A DNA stretch of 39,321 bases from JAVBNJ01 sp031551625 (GTDB taxonomy: Bacteria; Bacteroidota; Bacteroidia; Bacteroidales; UBA932), in NCBI GenBank assembly GCA_031551625.1, contig JAVBNJ010000070.1, positions 1 to 39,321 of the forward strand, given 5' to 3'. Made by a program: the position numbers and the translations under genes. Positions 1 through 8,999 of this stretch are shown here, in pieces; within the stretch, counting starts at the first letter, position 1; each line of letters begins with the position of its first letter. Below the pieces are notes generated by a model, which saw only the letters and a program-made list of their open reading frames with translations, searched no databases and was not told the DNA's origin.

Positions 1-330
1 AATAGCCAACCGGCACACACGTTGTCCGTCGGGCAAGGTTTCCCATTTACCTTTTTGAAATAAATCAACACCAACAGGAATAGAAACCCCCATACGAGCC
101 GGCCAATTATACTTGGCATTCTCCGCATCTTCGGCTTTCAACTTATTAATGTCGAATGTCACTGGCAAATCAATTACCGGATATTGAACAGCTGATCGGG
201 ACACAGAGCCTACCGTCGTTGCAGAGAACGAAGGAGGAACCCCGCCTTTGCTTACTTGAGCTAAGAGACTGTTTCCCAAAAAGAAAACACCTAAAAGCAC
301 ACTTAAAAACAACAATTTTGGAATTTTCAT
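1..330 (-). CDS. N-terminus of a secreted protein (partial; cut by window start)
   Basis: An open frame runs from ATG at 330 to the window edge, giving 110 codons with no stop. The protein starts MKIPKLLFLSVLLGVFFLG and continues NSLLAQ, a clear signal peptide with probable cleavage after LLAQ. Further on there is GKWETLPDGQRVCRLAI, which resembles the N-terminal pro-region seen in secreted trypsin-like or lysyl-endopeptidase-like proteins of Bacteroidetes. That assignment comes from memory of the family and is weak, because the catalytic part lies outside the window. It is transcribed away from the regulator gene at 660, with an AT-rich gap between them. Confidence 0.6.
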   Translation of the reverse strand, partial: MKIPKLLFLSVLLGVFFLGNSLLAQVSKGGVPPSFSATTVGSVSRSAVQYPVIDLPVTFDINKLKAEDAENAKYNWPARMGVSIPVGVDLFQKGKWETLPDGQRVCRLAI

Positions 331-659
331 AAAAAAGCTAAATTTTGGTTATAATTTCAGATTTAATTTGTATTTCGGATTTTTATTTTTACATTTGCAT
401 TTACCAATTGTCAAAATTCAAATATTCTTTTCAACTTACAAATTTAAGCTATTTTATACTGAAAATCCAAATTTAAAGCATATATTAAACGTAACAAAAA
501 TAATTTTAACTATTTAATAACTATATATTTAACATTTTAAATATGTTACATCTATAAAAAGATAATGATTATTAAAAAAACAATGTTTGTTACACTTTAC
601 ATAATTTACTGATTATTACATAATATATTTTTACTCTTTTTTGATAATAATAAATACAA
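331..659. other. AT-rich divergent intergenic region
   Basis: This 329-bp gap separates the divergent genes at 330 (minus) and 660 (plus). It is very AT-rich with long A and T runs and no credible ORF. It should hold both promoters, but I see no clean TTTG-N19-TAnnTTTG match and do not place either one. Confidence 0.6.
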
Positions 660-2390
660 ATGAAACGTTTACTTATATTTATTTTGTATTGTTGGATTAG
701 CTTAGTAGCCTTAAATGCTCAATCCTCTTCTAATATATTGCAAACATTTGATTCTCTTACACTAAAAGTAAATAGTATTAGCTTCTCCAACAAAAAGCAA
801 GCATACCAGCTAATAGACCAACTTTACCAAATAGCCAAACAACATACTGATAGTACAACTCTTACCACAAAAGCACTTGTATTAAATGCCGAAGTCGGTC
901 AAATACAAGGTTTTTACGACTCCACCTTAACCTGTCGGATTGCAGAAGAGTTAACAAAAATTACCCCTGCAAAAAGCCCCTATCTTCATAGCCTGCTAAC
1001 CTATGCATTAGCAATGAATCATCTGACTCAGTGGAATTTATCCGAATCCTTCACATTAGCAATACAAGCTTCGAACGAATTCAAACAACTCAACGACAGC
1101 TTGTATATAGCAAAATCGTTACATATACTGGGGCGCATAGTCTACCATATCGGAAGCCTCCAACTCGCCGAAAATTATTTGGACGAAGCTCGAAAGTACG
1201 CTAATCCTTCTGAAAACGAATACTATAGAATTCTTTTTAACCTTTATATAACTAGTGCAAAACTTGATAAGTCCAATGGTTCTATCGACTCTTTAATAAG
1301 AATGACTACATTGTTAGACGAAACATGCTATCAGGGATTTCTTGCTTTAGATTACTTAAACATAGGTGTTATTTACTCTATGCAAGGGAGGCACGACCTT
1401 TCTTTTCTCTATTATACACGTGCCAAAAAACTTAGCGAAAAAATTGATAACGACGTATTTATATTCTCGTTATACCTTAATATAGGCCGTTATTATTATC
1501 TCCAAAAAGAATACGACAAGTCATATTCCAATCTATTAACCGCTAAAACATTAGCCCATCGTACGCAAAGTCCCAATCTAATAGGCTACAGTTATTTAGC
1601 GTTGAGCTACTTACACGAACTCCGGCATAATATAGATAGTGCTTTTTATTATATAAAAGAGTACAATCGACTGCAAGATCGCTCAAACATCAATGCCAAT
1701 CTCATGGATGCCTATCGTGCCTACATTTCGGTATTCCTCGAACGATCTCAAAAGGAACTGATTATAAAAGAACAAGAGGTACTGCTGAATAAACGGCGGT
1801 ACATAGTAACTATCCTTTCTGCAGCGGGTATCATCATCCTATTCGCTTCGCTTCTTAGAATATTATACCTGCAGAAACGACACATCCGCCAACAATCCCT
1901 ACTTAAAGACGTAGAAAACCACGACTTAGGAGAACGCTTGGAAGCAAAGCAGAAAATAGAAAAATTGCAAAAAGAAAAAATAGCAGCCAAAGAACGGGAA
2001 CTAAGTTCTTACTCTCTCGCGCTATCAAACAAGAATAATATCCTGCTACAAATAGCCAATACAATTGACCGGGACGACACAAAGGCTATTGGCGAAATCC
2101 GGCGGGTAATCAAAAATAACCTGAATACCGATAATGTATGGCAAGATTTTGTAATGCACTTTGATAAAGTTCATCCGGAATTTTTTATCCGGATTAAGAA
2201 CACCGGTACCGATCTTTCGGAAAACGATTTGCGATTGTGCGCCTATCTCCGCATTAGTATGTCGACCAAGCAAATTGCTCAAATGCTGAATGTTTCGCCG
2301 GAATCCATACGGATGCACCGTTACCGGGTAAAAAAGAAACTCGGATTGGCAGAAGAGCAAAACCTCGACGATTTTATCCGCAATATTTAA
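660..2390 (+). CDS. TPR-repeat, membrane-anchored LuxR-type HTH transcriptional regulator
   Basis: The 576-residue protein has a signal peptide (about 1-20, ending LNAQ), a periplasmic part of helical TPR-like repeats (about 55-350), one transmembrane helix (about 381-402, YIVTILSAAGIIILFASLL), a charged coiled coil (about 405-450) and a C-terminal LuxR/GerE-type helix-turn-helix (about 515-570). In the HTH, LRISMSTKQIAQMLNVSPES followed by IRMHRYRVKKKLGL is the typical recognition-helix pattern. This architecture is common in Bacteroidetes, where the periplasmic TPRs are thought to sense a signal and the cytoplasmic HTH to bind DNA; ligand and regulon are unknown. The gene stands alone and ends at a strong bidirectional terminator. 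Confidence 0.85.
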   Translation: MKRLLIFILYCWISLVALNAQSSSNILQTFDSLTLKVNSISFSNKKQAYQLIDQLYQIAKQHTDSTTLTTKALVLNAEVGQIQGFYDSTLTCRIAEELTKITPAKSPYLHSLLTYALAMNHLTQWNLSESFTLAIQASNEFKQLNDSLYIAKSLHILGRIVYHIGSLQLAENYLDEARKYANPSENEYYRILFNLYITSAKLDKSNGSIDSLIRMTTLLDETCYQGFLALDYLNIGVIYSMQGRHDLSFLYYTRAKKLSEKIDNDVFIFSLYLNIGRYYYLQKEYDKSYSNLLTAKTLAHRTQSPNLIGYSYLALSYLHELRHNIDSAFYYIKEYNRLQDRSNINANLMDAYRAYISVFLERSQKELIIKEQEVLLNKRRYIVTILSAAGIIILFASLLRILYLQKRHIRQQSLLKDVENHDLGERLEAKQKIEKLQKEKIAAKERELSSYSLALSNKNNILLQIANTIDRDDTKAIGEIRRVIKNNLNTDNVWQDFVMHFDKVHPEFFIRIKNTGTDLSENDLRLCAYLRISMSTKQIAQMLNVSPESIRMHRYRVKKKLGLAEEQNLDDFIRNI

Positions 2391-2395
2391 AATCA

Positions 2396-2428
2396 AACGC
2401 CCCGGAATAATAAATATACCGGGGCGTT
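2396..2428. terminator. Bidirectional hairpin terminator
   Basis: AACGCCCCGG at 2396-2405 pairs perfectly with CCGGGGCGTT at 2419-2428 around a 13-nt AT-rich loop. It lies between the convergent ends of the regulator (2390) and the M16 peptidase (2459). The flanks are T-rich on both strands, so it probably serves both genes. Confidence 0.85.
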
Positions 2429-2458
2429 CAATTTATAAACCAATTTTGAACTAACTAA

Positions 2459-5392
2459 TTAGTAGCCGAAAATTTCTTCTAACGACAGTTTGTGTATTTC
2501 GCCGAACCTAGCGGCGGTTCCCATCAGCTTTGCATCTTTCTCGTCGCCCAAAATACAATACGTGTAAGTATGTCCTTTCACATATTTTTCTTGGAAAGTT
2601 TTCAGATCGGCCAGCGTCATGTTCGGATATTGATCAAACTTGTCTTTGCGGGCATCGTAATCGTAGCCGAATTTTTCGGCATCCAAGTACGACCACAATA
2701 CATCCGAGCGTGTAATACGTTCGCTACGTATATTGGTGAGTGCATTCTCTTTCGCCAACGTAAATGCCTTCTCTGATTCCGGCATATTGTTGATAATCTC
2801 AAGGAACGCGCCCACCGCATCAGGCACCTTGTCGTTTTGCGTAGCAATCATGGTAGCATAGTAGTATGACAAATCGGGCTTAGACACACCGGAGTATGAA
2901 GCGCCAGCCGAGTAAGCCAACCCGCGTGCTTCGCGCATTTCCTGAAATACAATAGCATTCATGCCGCCGCCAAAATAATCGTTGTACAACGAGCGGACAG
3001 GTTCCATCGTTTTATCAAATACCACGCCTTTCGACAACATGTTCATATAGACTTGCGGCGAGCTGTAGTGTACGAAAAATACTTTGTTTACCGGCGTTTC
3101 CTGTTGGGCAAACACAACCGGAGCCGGCACGTCTTTCAACTCGCCTACAACATGCAGTTTGCTCAGCAAACCGCTGATAGCGCTCTCTGAGCGCGGGCCG
3201 TAATAAAGGACACGATGTTTGCAATTTTTCAAATCAACCACCCGCGCAATCAAATCTCCGGGTTTCAATTGCGACAACTCCGCGGTAGTAAGCACATTGG
3301 TAGCCGACGATTTCGGGCCCCAGATACCATAGTTGCGCAACATGTTGAATAAGCGTTGCTGGTTGAGTTTCGCATCGGCGCGCGATTTATTGATGTCGAG
3401 TACCAAATTGTCGAACGCCGCTTGGTTCACTTGCGGATCGGCCAGCAATGATTCCAACAACGTAATGGCTTTTTCAAAATTATCGTCCAAGCCGCTCAAT
3501 GTTACATATACACGATCGTTGCCCGATTGCAGGCTGAACGAGCAGGCTATTTTATAAAATTCGCTCTTGATTTCTTCCGGCGTGTACTGCGATGTACCAA
3601 GGTAGTTCAAATACGAGAAAGCTGTTCCTAACGCTTTGTCATTGTCGCTACCCATATCGAACAAGTAAGTCAATTCGAACAAACCGTTTTCTTTATTCTG
3701 TTTGTACAGCAGCGGCAAGTTTGTTTTGGTTGTTCCCTTTACCAAGTCTTTGTTGAAATCCAGGAATACCGGTTCAATCGGCTCTACCTTGATCGCTCTC
3801 ACTTGTTTCAAAAATTCGCTTTCATCATCGCGGTTTGTAGCAATCGGCGTAATTTGCGGCTTTTCAATTTTCTTGATATTTTTATCTTCGCCTTTCCGTT
3901 TGTATACCACCACATAGTTATTGCTAAAATAAGTATTGGCAAAATCTATAATTTCTTGTTTCGTGATTTTCGATTGGCGGTCGAGGCGGCCTACAGCGTC
4001 CAACCAGCTTTCGCCATTGGTAAATGCATCAACAAAACTTTGTGCGCGAGACGAGTTATATTGCAACCCGTGCATTTGAGATAATTTAAAATTATTGATA
4101 GTGGCTTCGAGCAACCAGTCGGCAAATTTGCCCTGTTTCAACGAATCCACTTGTGCCAGCAATAAATCTTTCACTTCATCCAGCGATTGTCCTTGTTTCG
4201 GACGACCGCTCAGAATGTATGCACCATAGTCGGCCATATCGTAGATACCGTTACCGGCATTGAGTACCAATTGCTTTTGATTTAGGTTCAAATCAATCAA
4301 ACCCGCTTTTCCGTTATTCATCAGGTAATCCACCATCTCGGCCGTTTCCATATCGCGCGAACCCGCAGCTGGCATACGGAATGCTATCAGCACATTTTCC
4401 GCATCATTACCCCACACTTCTTTCACAATAGGTGCTGTAATAGATGTCTCGGAATCTTGATGCAAAGCGGGCACATCGCCTTTACGCAATGTTCCGAAAT
4501 ATTTATTAATAACAGCAATTGTTTTGTCGGGATCAAAATCACCCGACAGTGAAATAGCCATATTGTTGGCTACGTAATACGTTTCCCAATATTTTTTGAT
4601 ATTCGTAATCGAAGGGTTTTTCAAATGCTCCTGTGTACCCAACACTGTTTGTGTACCGTAGGGGTGATGCGGGAACAATCCTTGCAACATTACTTCGTAC
4701 GACTTGCGGCTATCGTTCGTCAACGACATATTTTTCTCTTCGTACACGGTTTCCAGTTCCGTGTGGAACAAACGGATTACCGGCTCGGCAAAGCGTTGCG
4801 ACTGAATCATGGCCCATGCTTCAATTTGGTTCGAGGGAATATCTTCCACATACGAAGTAGCATCATACGATGTCCATGCATTAGTACCATTCGCACCAAT
4901 GGCGCTCATCAACTTGTCGTATTCGTTAGGAATAGCCAGTTTCGACGCTTCCTGCGAAACGGCGTCAATTTCTTTGTAAATAGCTTTACGCTTGGTTTCG
5001 TCTGTAGTATTACGGTATGTTTCAAACAAACCTTCTATTTTATCCAGCAATACTTTTTCGGCCACATAATCTTTGGTACCGAATTGTGTAGTGCCTTTAA
5101 ACATGAGGTGTTCAAAGTAGTGCGCCAAACCCGTTGTTTCTTTCGGATCGTTCTTACCACCCACGCGCACGGTTACATACGTTTGCACACGCGGTTCGTT
5201 TTTGTTTACGGTCATGTACACTTTAAGTCCGTTATCCAGCGTATAGATACGGGCCGCCAGCGGATCATTCGTCACTGTTTCGTACGTCATGCCATTAGCA
5301 TCCGTTTTCGAAACCACTTTGTGCTCTTTAGTACCGGTGCATGCAGCAAATACCGCTACCAAAGCCACTAACAGAAAGATTGTTTTTTTCAT
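2459..5392 (-). CDS. M16 family zinc metallopeptidase lipoprotein (pitrilysin/insulinase type)
   Basis: A 977-residue M16 peptidase with two M16 halves. The N-terminal half carries the inverted zinc motif HYFEH (H91, E94, H95), and a downstream ETVYEEKN segment probably supplies the third zinc ligand. The C-terminal half (about 520-970) has the inactive-domain signature, including the R/Y region EARGLAYSAGASY. The start is placed at ATG 5392 rather than 11 codons upstream because MKKTIFLLVALVAVFAAC is a lipoprotein signal with lipobox FAAC (Cys18); the protein should be anchored in the envelope facing the periplasm or cell surface. It degrades peptides by family; the substrate is unknown. It lies 74 bp downstream of glmS on the same strand and may be co-transcribed. 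Confidence 0.92.
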   Translation of the reverse strand: MKKTIFLLVALVAVFAACTGTKEHKVVSKTDANGMTYETVTNDPLAARIYTLDNGLKVYMTVNKNEPRVQTYVTVRVGGKNDPKETTGLAHYFEHLMFKGTTQFGTKDYVAEKVLLDKIEGLFETYRNTTDETKRKAIYKEIDAVSQEASKLAIPNEYDKLMSAIGANGTNAWTSYDATSYVEDIPSNQIEAWAMIQSQRFAEPVIRLFHTELETVYEEKNMSLTNDSRKSYEVMLQGLFPHHPYGTQTVLGTQEHLKNPSITNIKKYWETYYVANNMAISLSGDFDPDKTIAVINKYFGTLRKGDVPALHQDSETSITAPIVKEVWGNDAENVLIAFRMPAAGSRDMETAEMVDYLMNNGKAGLIDLNLNQKQLVLNAGNGIYDMADYGAYILSGRPKQGQSLDEVKDLLLAQVDSLKQGKFADWLLEATINNFKLSQMHGLQYNSSRAQSFVDAFTNGESWLDAVGRLDRQSKITKQEIIDFANTYFSNNYVVVYKRKGEDKNIKKIEKPQITPIATNRDDESEFLKQVRAIKVEPIEPVFLDFNKDLVKGTTKTNLPLLYKQNKENGLFELTYLFDMGSDNDKALGTAFSYLNYLGTSQYTPEEIKSEFYKIACSFSLQSGNDRVYVTLSGLDDNFEKAITLLESLLADPQVNQAAFDNLVLDINKSRADAKLNQQRLFNMLRNYGIWGPKSSATNVLTTAELSQLKPGDLIARVVDLKNCKHRVLYYGPRSESAISGLLSKLHVVGELKDVPAPVVFAQQETPVNKVFFVHYSSPQVYMNMLSKGVVFDKTMEPVRSLYNDYFGGGMNAIVFQEMREARGLAYSAGASYSGVSKPDLSYYYATMIATQNDKVPDAVGAFLEIINNMPESEKAFTLAKENALTNIRSERITRSDVLWSYLDAEKFGYDYDARKDKFDQYPNMTLADLKTFQEKYVKGHTYTYCILGDEKDAKLMGTAARFGEIHKLSLEEIFGY

Positions 5393-5466
5393 TAAACATT
5401 TAATTTTAGGATTATTAAAAATCAAGGTCGTTTATTTCACATTAGTTAAAACATATAAAATCTCAT

Positions 5467-7311
5467 TTATTCCACTGTTACGGATTTAGCTAAGTTGCGC
5501 GGCATATCCACATCACGTTTCTTGTTCACCGCAATGTGATAGGCCAACAATTGCAACGGAATGGTCGCCAACAGCGGTTGCAGGCACTCAATAGTTTCGG
5601 GCACGCCAATCGAATAATCGGCTAATTCCTTTACCACCGTATCATCTTCCGGAACAATAGCAATCACGCGACCATTGCGTGCTTTTATTTCCTGGATATT
5701 GCTCACCACTTTATCATAAATTGTTTTGTTGGTAGCAATCGCCACCACCGGCATTTCATTATCGATAAGTGCAATCGGGCCGTGTTTCATTTCGGCAGCA
5801 GGATAGCCTTCGGCATGAATGTACGAAATTTCCTTCAGCTTCAATGCCCCTTCCAGCGCTACAGGGTAATTGTAGCCGCGGCCGAGGTAAATGAAATTAT
5901 GAGCATAGGTAAATATTTTCGACAAATCTTCAATACCTTTATTTTGCATCAGAATCCGCTCTATCTTTTCGGGAATAGCATCCAGTTCTTTCAATATAGT
6001 CAAATACTGTTCAGCCGGAATTGTTTTCTTTTCTTTGGCAATGGCCAACGCCATCAATGTAAGCACCACCACTTGAGAAGTAAACGCTTTGGTCGAAGCC
6101 ACCCCAATCTCCGGGCCGCAGTGCGTATACGAGCCCGAGTGCGACATGCGCGGAATCGACGAACCCACCACGTTGCACACGCCGTAAATAAAGGCTCCAG
6201 CCGCTTTGGCCATTTCAATAGCCGCCAGCGTATCGGCTGTTTCGCCCGATTGCGAAATAGCAATCACCACATCGTCCGGATAAATAACCGGGTTGCGGTA
6301 ACGGAACTCCGACGAATACTCCACTTCCACCGGAATACGGCACAACTCTTCAATCAAATGCTCGCCAATTAAACCGGCATGCCACGACGTGCCGCACGCC
6401 ACAATGATGATACGGCGGGCGTTTAAGAACTTTTCTTTATTATCCAAAATTCCCGACAGCACCACATTGGTAGCCTCTACATTCAAGCGGCCGCTCATAC
6501 AGTCGCGAATAGTGCGCGGCTGTTCGTATATTTCTTTCAACATGTAATGCGGGAATTCACCTTTTTCCAACAAACTCAAGTTGTATTCCAGTTTCTGAAT
6601 TTCATGCGGTTTTTCCACGTTTGATGTGTCCACCACTTTCAGCGGCTTGTTGCGCTCAATGATAGCAATTTCGCCGTCCTTCAGATACACTACCTTATCG
6701 GTATACTCAATAATCGGGCTGGTATCCGAACCTATAAAATATTCGTCGTTACCTATGCCCACTACCAGCGGGCTGCTGCGGCGGGCTGCCACAATCAAGT
6801 CGGGGTTACCCTTCTCTATTACAGCAATGGCATACGCGCCCACCACCTGGTTCAGCGCCAACTGCACAGCCGTACAAAGGTCTACCTTGTTCGTTTCCTT
6901 GATATATTCAATCAACTGGATCAACACTTCTGTATCGGTACTGCTCGAAAACGTGTAGCCGCGCTTAGTCAGCTCTTCTTTCAACACCATGTAGTTTTCT
7001 ATAATACCGTTGTGAATCAACGCTAATTTTTCCGATTGCGAATAGTGCGGGTGCGCATTCACATTGTTCGGCTCCCCATGCGTAGCCCAGCGCGTATGCG
7101 CAATTCCAATGGTTCCCGAAATATCTTTTGTATCGACAAATGCCTCCAGTTCCGACACGCGGCCTTTGGCTTTATATACATTCAAATCTTCGGCTTGATT
7201 GATCAATGCAATACCGGCGCTGTCGTAGCCCCGATACTCCAAGCGGTGCAAGCCTTTCACCAAAATTGGGTACGCTTCGCGTTTACCCACATATCCAACA
7301 ATTCCACACAT
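5467..7311 (-). CDS. glmS: Glutamine-fructose-6-phosphate aminotransferase (isomerizing)
   Basis: GlmS makes glucosamine-6-phosphate from fructose-6-phosphate and glutamine, the first step towards UDP-GlcNAc for peptidoglycan and LPS. The 614-residue protein starts MCGIVGYVGK, so Cys2 becomes the N-terminal nucleophile of the class II glutamine amidotransferase domain (about 2-220, with HTRWATHG). Two SIS sugar-isomerase domains follow, with SQSGETADT in the first and LGRGYNYPVALEGALKLKE plus the C-terminal DMPRNLAKSVTVE in the second. The start at 7311 is fixed by the required N-terminal MC; an upstream in-frame ATG at 7335 would bury the catalytic cysteine. A good Bacteroidetes promoter lies upstream. 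The short leader leaves no room for a glmS ribozyme. Confidence 0.97.
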   Translation of the reverse strand: MCGIVGYVGKREAYPILVKGLHRLEYRGYDSAGIALINQAEDLNVYKAKGRVSELEAFVDTKDISGTIGIAHTRWATHGEPNNVNAHPHYSQSEKLALIHNGIIENYMVLKEELTKRGYTFSSSTDTEVLIQLIEYIKETNKVDLCTAVQLALNQVVGAYAIAVIEKGNPDLIVAARRSSPLVVGIGNDEYFIGSDTSPIIEYTDKVVYLKDGEIAIIERNKPLKVVDTSNVEKPHEIQKLEYNLSLLEKGEFPHYMLKEIYEQPRTIRDCMSGRLNVEATNVVLSGILDNKEKFLNARRIIIVACGTSWHAGLIGEHLIEELCRIPVEVEYSSEFRYRNPVIYPDDVVIAISQSGETADTLAAIEMAKAAGAFIYGVCNVVGSSIPRMSHSGSYTHCGPEIGVASTKAFTSQVVVLTLMALAIAKEKKTIPAEQYLTILKELDAIPEKIERILMQNKGIEDLSKIFTYAHNFIYLGRGYNYPVALEGALKLKEISYIHAEGYPAAEMKHGPIALIDNEMPVVAIATNKTIYDKVVSNIQEIKARNGRVIAIVPEDDTVVKELADYSIGVPETIECLQPLLATIPLQLLAYHIAVNKKRDVDMPRNLAKSVTVE

Positions 7312-7349
7312 AAATACGGATGGTTTTATTTTCAAGTTATTATAATCTA

Positions 7350-7380
7350 CAAATATAGCACAATATTTTCAACTACCAAA
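7350..7380 (-). promoter_or_regulatory. glmS promoter, Bacteroidetes sigma-ABfr type
   Basis: On the minus strand TTTG (7380-7377) is followed after exactly 19 nt by TATATTTG (7357-7350), matching the Bacteroidetes -33 TTTG / -7 TAnnTTTG consensus. Transcription should start near 7343, about 30 nt before the glmS ATG. Confidence 0.75.
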
Positions 7381-7433
7381 CGACATCTATGTTAAAAAAA
7401 TGTTAAAATCGTATTCTTATTTGTGGCAAAATT

Positions 7434-7465
7434 TTTGCTACGGTAAAGAAAAATGATTATTTTTG
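7434..7465 (+). promoter_or_regulatory. Promoter of the thioredoxin-like / exonuclease operon
   Basis: TTTG (7434-7437) lies 20 nt upstream of TATTTTTG (7458-7465), matching -33 TTTG / -7 TAnnTTTG. The predicted start near 7472 leaves a leader of about 15 nt before the ATG at 7488. Confidence 0.65.
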
Positions 7466-7487
7466 TATCCTTAAAAAACAACCGTTT

Positions 7488-8975
7488 ATGCTCAAGAAAC
7501 TATTTATCTGCATAGCTGCTTTGATAGCAGGAGCAAGTATAGCAGTAGCACAAGGCTATCGTATCAATTTAAAATTGGACGATGCCGCCAAAGACTCGAC
7601 CGTTATTCTGGCCGTATATGTCGGCGAAGGCAAGTATGCCCGCGACACGGCCAAAACCGATAAGAACGGGCTGGCCGTTTTCTCGAAAAAAGATACGCTA
7701 CCGGGTGGCCTCTACATGTTTGTTACGGGTAACACATTACTGTTCGACTTTTTGGTATCCGACCGCAAGAGCCAAAGCTTTAGCGCCCACTACAAAAAGA
7801 ATAAAGACAAATCGGTAGAAGTAGTTTACAAAGATTCGCCGGAAAACGTGGCTTTCGTGGAATTCCAGAAATACATGGGTGCACGCCAGGCAGCAGCCCG
7901 CCGCCTCCGCGAGAAAGCGCAAGCCGATACTACATTTGCCAAAACAGCAAAAGATAGTTTGGAAATTATTTCGAACGAAGAAAAAGCATACACCACAAAA
8001 GTGGCTGCACAGTGGAGCGGCAAGCTGCTTGGATCGCTGTCCCGCGCACTGCAGGCGCCGCCGCAAATGCCCGAGCTCAACCTCCCGAAAGACATGCCCA
8101 AGCGCGATTCCATTATGTGGGTGCATTATTACCAATGGGAAAAAAATCATTTTTTTGACAACTTCAATTTTTCGGATGCTAGGCTGCTCAACACACCTAT
8201 GTTCCAGCCGAACTTCGATTATTACTTCAAAAATAAAATTATCCAGCAACCCGATTCGCTGATTTCGGCTATACACATGGTATTAAAGAAATCGCAAGCC
8301 AACCGCGACATGTTCATGTATTGCCTCGGCCACTTGTATAACATGTACATCCAGTGGAACACGGTGTCCATCACACCCGATCATGCTATGGGTATGGAAG
8401 CTGTGGTGATTGACCTGATGAAAAACTATTACCTGTCGGGAGTGGCCGACTGGGCGCAGAAAGACACCACGTTTATGAAGCAAGTACGCGATTACGTGTT
8501 CTACAACAGCAATTCACTGGTGGGCATGAAAGCGCACGACTTGAAAATGGAAACTATGGCAGGGCAATACATTTCGTTGTACGATGTACAAGCTCCCTAC
8601 ACGCTGCTGCTGTTCTTCGATACCGACTGCGGCCACTGCAAAACCGAAATACCGAAAATATACGACGTATACAAAAAATACCGCGATAAGGGGTTTCAGG
8701 TATACTGTGTATACACACAGGTAAATGGCCCTAACTGGCAAAAGTTTGTAGAAGAAAATCACCTCGACTGGATCAATGTATGGGACCCCTACCACCGCAC
8801 GGGCTATCACGATTTGTACGGAGTAACAACTACACCGCAGGCTTTCCTTATCAACCGCGATAAAACAATTATCGCGCGCCGTGTGAGCCATGACCTGCTC
8901 GATCAGTTGCTTGATTTTTATATCAACAAAAAACCGATAGGCGGCAACACTGCCGAACAACAAACGAACGAATAA
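7488..8975 (+). CDS. Secreted thioredoxin-fold protein (TlpA-like) with DUF4369/DUF5106-like N-terminal region
   Basis: The 495-residue protein has a signal peptide (about 1-22, ending AVAQG), an N-terminal beta-rich domain of the DUF4369 type (about 23-125), a helical middle region with the DUF5106-like stretch FFDNFNFSDARLLNTPMF, and a C-terminal thioredoxin/TlpA domain (about 345-480). The redox motif is CGHC (C381, C384) after LLLFFDTD, and a cis-proline segment TTTPQAFLI follows. It should act in the periplasm in disulfide reduction or envelope redox repair; substrates are unknown. A close paralogue lies 24 bp downstream, so this is a tandem duplication within one operon. Confidence 0.88.
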   Translation: MLKKLFICIAALIAGASIAVAQGYRINLKLDDAAKDSTVILAVYVGEGKYARDTAKTDKNGLAVFSKKDTLPGGLYMFVTGNTLLFDFLVSDRKSQSFSAHYKKNKDKSVEVVYKDSPENVAFVEFQKYMGARQAAARRLREKAQADTTFAKTAKDSLEIISNEEKAYTTKVAAQWSGKLLGSLSRALQAPPQMPELNLPKDMPKRDSIMWVHYYQWEKNHFFDNFNFSDARLLNTPMFQPNFDYYFKNKIIQQPDSLISAIHMVLKKSQANRDMFMYCLGHLYNMYIQWNTVSITPDHAMGMEAVVIDLMKNYYLSGVADWAQKDTTFMKQVRDYVFYNSNSLVGMKAHDLKMETMAGQYISLYDVQAPYTLLLFFDTDCGHCKTEIPKIYDVYKKYRDKGFQVYCVYTQVNGPNWQKFVEENHLDWINVWDPYHRTGYHDLYGVTTTPQAFLINRDKTIIARRVSHDLLDQLLDFYINKKPIGGNTAEQQTNE

Positions 8976-8999
8976 TAATTTTACAACCACTTACATAGT

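Noticed and set aside
4625..5371. 248-residue plus-strand ORF
   Set aside because: Antisense shadow of the M16 peptidase, whose HxxEH motif is on the minus strand.
7312..7349. glmS ribozyme in the glmS leader
   Set aside because: The predicted leader is only about 30 nt, too short for the ribozyme.
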